This document shows positions 14,405 through 14,720 of a stretch of DNA of 14,720 nucleotides, piece after piece. Each line of letters begins with the position of its first letter. Position 1 is the stretch's first letter. The stretch comes from an uncultured Clostridium sp. (GTDB taxonomy: Bacteria > Bacillota > Clostridia > Lachnospirales > Lachnospiraceae), in assembly GCA_900552885.1 (NCBI GenBank), contig USBM01000026.1:1-14720 (forward strand), written 5' to 3'. Under the pieces are notes generated by a model. The model saw only the letters and a list, made by a program, of their open reading frames with translations. It made no database searches and was not told the DNA's origin. The position numbers and the translations under genes are program-made.

Positions 14405-14720
14405 ATGAGGCACAAAGGGTTAGCATTAGTTACATTATTATTTACATTTAGTATGACAGTTTTCTTATCGGTAGACGTGCAGGCTGCTGTTAAGATGAGT
14501 AATAAAAAGTTAGTAGTAGAGATGGGAACAACACCTCAGTTACAATTGATCGATTCGGATGATGAATTAGAGGAAGAAGCAGATGATTGGAAAACATCAA
14601 ACAGCAATGTGGTTGAAGTGGATGAAGAGGGTATCTTAACTCCGGTTTCTGTCGGAAGTGCAGTTGTAACAGCAAAGTTAGACGGTAAGAAATATACGTC
14701 CCGTGTAACCGTTGTAGATT
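14405..14720 (+). CDS. Secreted protein with bacterial Ig-like (BIG2) domain, 5' part only
   Basis: The ATG at 14405 has AAGGA at 14392-14396 with 8-nt spacing. The frame stays open to the window end, giving 105 codons. The first 27 or so residues form a signal peptide: a short MRHKG basic start, a hydrophobic core and a VQAA-like cleavage site. Residues from about 29 on (MSNKKLVVEMG, then WKTSNSNVVEVDEEG and GSAVVTAKLDGKKY) follow the BIG2 pattern of an exported Ig-like fold, with an acidic insertion (DSDDELEEEADD) in the middle. Such domains occur in surface or secreted proteins of Lachnospiraceae, often repeated and combined with enzymatic or cell-wall-binding domains. What follows the domain is outside the window, so the role is open. 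Confidence 0.8.
   Translation, partial: MRHKGLALVTLLFTFSMTVFLSVDVQAAVKMSNKKLVVEMGTTPQLQLIDSDDELEEEADDWKTSNSNVVEVDEEGILTPVSVGSAVVTAKLDGKKYTSRVTVVD

Noticed and set aside
14490..14675. Minus-strand reading frame opposite the BIG2 gene
   Set aside because: It has no ribosome site and the plus strand here encodes a signal peptide and a recognisable BIG2 domain, so it is a shadow frame. The same holds for the other antisense frames in the window.

Overview
The window looks like chromosomal DNA of a low-to-moderate GC Gram-positive anaerobe, most likely a Lachnospiraceae-type member of the Clostridia. This is inferred from strong AGGAGG ribosome sites, a BceAB/BceRS-type antimicrobial-peptide module, a VanRS-type two-component pair, an mtnN-luxS pair next to YibE/F membrane proteins, and an exported Ig-like (BIG2) protein. 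No tRNA, rRNA, CRISPR array, phage gene or transposase is visible.

Layout. (1) 1-1640: an AAA+ ATPase/DUF4143 gene sits alone, bracketed by near-matching intergenic elements. A 33-bp repeat unit plus a partial second unit lies on each side, and a second pair of related copies belongs to a terminator-like hairpin (only its 3' half is inside the window at the left edge). (2) 1654-2430, minus strand: a soluble PocR-domain chemoreceptor with an unusually short signalling hairpin. (3) 2431-2719: a divergent promoter region. (4) 2720-8191: a five-gene plus-strand run of ABC ATPase, FtsX-type permease with a large extracellular domain, OmpR-type regulator and intramembrane-sensing kinase (a complete Bce-type peptide-antibiotic sensing/detoxification module), followed by a SAM-dependent methyltransferase. 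(5) 8267-9001: an acidic sigma-70-like protein that keeps core-binding features but appears to lack the DNA-recognition parts. (6) 9105-11134: an OmpR/VanR-type regulator and a sensor kinase that is broken by a frameshift, probably with loss of a short linker. (7) 11166-12403: mtnN and luxS, consecutive steps from S-adenosylhomocysteine to AI-2 precursor and homocysteine. (8) 12403-14360: two overlapping YibE/F-family membrane proteins. (9) 14405 to the window end: the start of a secreted BIG2-domain protein.

How the parts may work together. The Bce-type module should sense a cell-wall-active peptide through the transporter and kinase and activate its own promoter; that promoter has a good -10, no recognisable -35 and an inverted repeat just upstream, as expected for an activator-dependent promoter. 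MtnN and LuxS make one metabolic unit. The broken kinase should leave its response regulator without its cognate partner. The least familiar elements are the degenerate sigma-like protein and the repeat pairs around the ATPase gene.
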